Assembly: GCA_029256005.1 (NCBI GenBank)
Contig: JAQSYS010000080.1
Location: 1 to 8,374, forward strand
DNA length: 8,374 nucleotides
Origin: Sedimentibacter sp.
GTDB taxonomy: Bacteria; Bacillota; Clostridia; Tissierellales; Sedimentibacteraceae
Direction of reading: 5' to 3'
Shown: positions 7,192 through 8,374 of the stretch, piece by piece
Layout: every line of letters begins with the position of its first letter
Position numbering within the stretch: position 1 is the stretch's first letter
Made by a program: the position numbers and the translations under genes
Notes under the pieces: model-generated
The model's input: the letters and a program-made list of their open reading frames with translations, nothing else
Databases searched by the model: none
Told to the model about the DNA's origin: nothing

Positions 7192-7228
7192 GTCACTTAT
7201 CCTGAGCGACAGTGATGGATCTCATCAC
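7191..7228. repeat. Dispersed-repeat-like segment with GTGATG/CATCAC hairpin
   Basis: This stretch contains TTATCCTGAGCGAC followed by GTGATGGATCTCATCAC (7212-7228), a perfect 6-bp inverted repeat around GATCT. It resembles the widespread intergenic motif with the core ATCCTGAGCG...GGATCTCAT that recurs in many bacterial genomes. That resemblance is recalled from memory and not searched. Its composition is clearly richer in G and C than the flanking genes. No coding frame is seen. Confidence 0.5.
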
Positions 7229-7235
7229 AAATAAA

Positions 7236-7261
7236 ACAGACATAAGGGACAGACATAAGGG
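7236..7261. repeat. Perfect 13-bp tandem direct repeat
   Basis: ACAGACATAAGGG occurs twice head to tail (7236-7248 and 7249-7261) without mismatch. GGGACAGAC-type sequence next to GGGACGG-type hairpins is reminiscent of intergenic elements mobilised by REP-associated (Y1) transposases. No transposase gene is in the window, so this link is inference. Confidence 0.75.
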
Positions 7262-7282
7262 GCGGGGCTAAATTTCCGTCCC
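7259..7282 (+). repeat. GC-rich stem-loop before ygfK
   Basis: GGGGCGG (7259-7265) pairs with CCGTCCC (7276-7282), with one G-T pair, over a 10-base loop. GGGAC at 7246-7250 can pair with the same GTCCC as an alternative fold. It lies 30 bases before the ygfK start and is not followed by a T-run. It looks like the end of a repeat element rather than a terminator. Confidence 0.5.
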
Positions 7283-7312
7283 AAGTCTTGTTATTAAAGA
7301 AAGGCGATTAAT

Positions 7313-8374
7313 ATGAGCGATGTAATGAAGAGTTTATCATTTGAATATCTTATTGATGATTGCTTAAATGATTATTATACTAAAGGAAAAATACTTGAAA
7401 TAGACAAAAAAGATTTTTTTACTGAAGTAAATGATAATCTTCAAATGACTTTTAATAGTGAATATTTAAGATATCCTATAGGACTTGCTGCAGGACCACA
7501 TACTCAATTAACTCAAAATATATTATCTGCATATTTAACAGGAGCTAGATTTTTTGAGTGTAAGACTGTTCAGATTATAGATGGAAAAGAAATGCAATCT
7601 ATGATAGAAAAACCTTGTATCGATGTAAAAAATGTAGGATACAATGTTGAGTGGTCTACAGAATTAACAGTTGAAGAAGCTGCAAATGAATATATAAAAG
7701 GATCTGTTTTATTACAGGTTATGGGTATTGAATTAGGATTATCTGATATAAAAGATTTTGTATTCAATATAAGCGTAGGATACAATCTAGAAGGAATTCA
7801 ATCAAAGAAAATATCAGGTTTTATAGATAATTTAAAAGAAGCAAAAGACACAGAAATATTTAAAGAATGTATTAATGTTTTAAAAGATAACATAAATAAA
7901 TTTAAAAGATTTAAGCTTGAAGATATAGATAAGATTTCTTCTAAAGTTTCAAATACTGTAACTCTTTCAACAATGCACGGAGCTAAACCAGAAGAAATTT
8001 TAGATATAGTAAGACACTTGATTACTAATAAAAAAATAAACACATTTATCAAATGCAACCCTACACTTTTAGGATTTGACAATGTAAGAAGTATCTTAGA
8101 TAATTTAGGATATAATGATATAGAAATTAGAAGAGATGATTTTGACCACGATTTAAAATTTAGCATGGCAGTTGATATTGTCAATGAATTAAAGAGACTT
8201 GGAAAAGAAAATAACGTGTTTGTAGGAATTAAATTAACAAACACATTGCCTGTATATAACCGAAGAGAAATTCTTCCAGGAGAAAGCATGTATTTGTCCG
8301 GAAAACCATTGTACCCAATAGCTATGGGGGTATCTAGAATGTTTGCCGAAGCATTAAATGGAGAAATTCACATA
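7313..8374 (+). CDS. ygfK: YgfK, 'putative selenate reductase subunit' flavoprotein, N-terminal part
   Basis: The first 354 codons of a protein that is about 1,000 residues long in its family; the frame is open to the right edge. The ATG is served by GAAAGG (7299-7304) eight bases upstream. The visible part is the dihydropyrimidine/dihydroorotate dehydrogenase-like domain, with PIGLAAGPHTQLTQN (55-69), FECKTVQI (82-89), EKPCID (99-104), EWSTE (113-117), STMHGAKPEEI (219-229), KCNPTLLG (247-254) and IKLTNTLPV (306-314). In family members an NAD(P)H/FAD glutamate-synthase-like module and iron-sulfur clusters follow; these lie outside the window. The selenate name is historical. As the fourth gene of the ygeX-ygeW-ygeY set, its likely task is reductive dearomatisation of a purine-ring intermediate in the cytosol. 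The coding sequence is as AT-rich as its neighbours despite the GC-richer spacer before it. Confidence 0.93.
   Translation, partial: MSDVMKSLSFEYLIDDCLNDYYTKGKILEIDKKDFFTEVNDNLQMTFNSEYLRYPIGLAAGPHTQLTQNILSAYLTGARFFECKTVQIIDGKEMQSMIEKPCIDVKNVGYNVEWSTELTVEEAANEYIKGSVLLQVMGIELGLSDIKDFVFNISVGYNLEGIQSKKISGFIDNLKEAKDTEIFKECINVLKDNINKFKRFKLEDIDKISSKVSNTVTLSTMHGAKPEEILDIVRHLITNKKINTFIKCNPTLLGFDNVRSILDNLGYNDIEIRRDDFDHDLKFSMAVDIVNELKRLGKENNVFVGIKLTNTLPVYNRREILPGESMYLSGKPLYPIAMGVSRMFAEALNGEIHI

Noticed and set aside
7236..7282. A CRISPR array suggested by the short repeats.
   Set aside because: There are only two 13-bp copies with no spacer between them, and no cas genes are present.
7167..7282. A transcription terminator between ygeY and ygfK.
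   Set aside because: Hairpins are present but none is followed by a T-run, and ygfK shows no promoter of its own, so read-through is more likely.
7798..8289. A 163-codon open frame on the minus strand inside ygfK, and similar minus-strand frames under the other genes.
   Set aside because: They are antisense shadows of clearly recognised genes, with no ribosome sites and no recognisable motifs.
3356..8374. Selenoprotein genes with in-frame TGA, suggested by the 'selenium metabolism' and 'selenate reductase' family names.
   Set aside because: No in-frame TGA interrupts any recognised gene here. The names reflect co-occurrence with selenium-dependent molybdenum hydroxylases encoded elsewhere.

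Overview
The window looks like chromosomal DNA of a strictly anaerobic, low-GC Firmicute of the Clostridia or Tissierellia type. The grounds are AT-rich coding sequence with A/T-ending codons, strong AAGGAG-like ribosome binding sites, U-tailed intrinsic terminators, and a gene set (ygeX, ygeW, ygeY, ygfK under sigma-54 control) typical of amino-acid and purine-fermenting anaerobes. The genus cannot be fixed from the sequence. All recognisable genes are on the + strand.

Layout. Bases 1-1383 hold the C-terminal part of a sigma-54 enhancer-binding activator whose 5' end lies outside the window. It ends at a clean intrinsic terminator. Bases 1475-2893 encode a sodium:solute symporter of the SSS family, closed by a second terminator with a perfect 15-bp stem. 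Bases 2936-3355 are a long, very AT-rich regulatory gap. It carries repeated TTATCA/TGATAA half-sites, two of the copies forming back-to-back perfect palindromes, and then a near-consensus -24/-12 sigma-54 promoter (3297-3312). From 3356 to the right edge runs an operon: diaminopropionate ammonia-lyase (ygeX), the knotted carbamoyltransferase YgeW, the M20-type hydrolase YgeY and the N-terminal third of YgfK, an iron-sulfur flavoprotein still annotated as 'putative selenate reductase subunit'. A 151-base spacer before ygfK is richer in GC and holds small hairpins, a perfect 13-bp tandem repeat and sequence resembling dispersed intergenic repeats.

How the parts fit. ygeX, ygeW, ygeY and ygfK are core members of the conserved cluster that recent work on gut anaerobes links to oxygen-independent degradation of urate and other purines. 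In the current model the purine rings are reduced and opened, ureido groups are removed with recovery of carbamoyl phosphate (and so ATP through carbamate kinase), and 2,3-diaminopropionate is split by YgeX to pyruvate and ammonia. The symporter may import a purine or a pathway intermediate. The upstream activator is the natural candidate to bind the palindromes and switch on the sigma-54 promoter. The gene functions rest on family recognition. The regulatory circuit is inferred from sites that can be read directly. The best candidate for something undescribed is this control module: activator, TTATCA-N3-TGATAA sites and sigma-54 promoter driving a purine-degradation operon.
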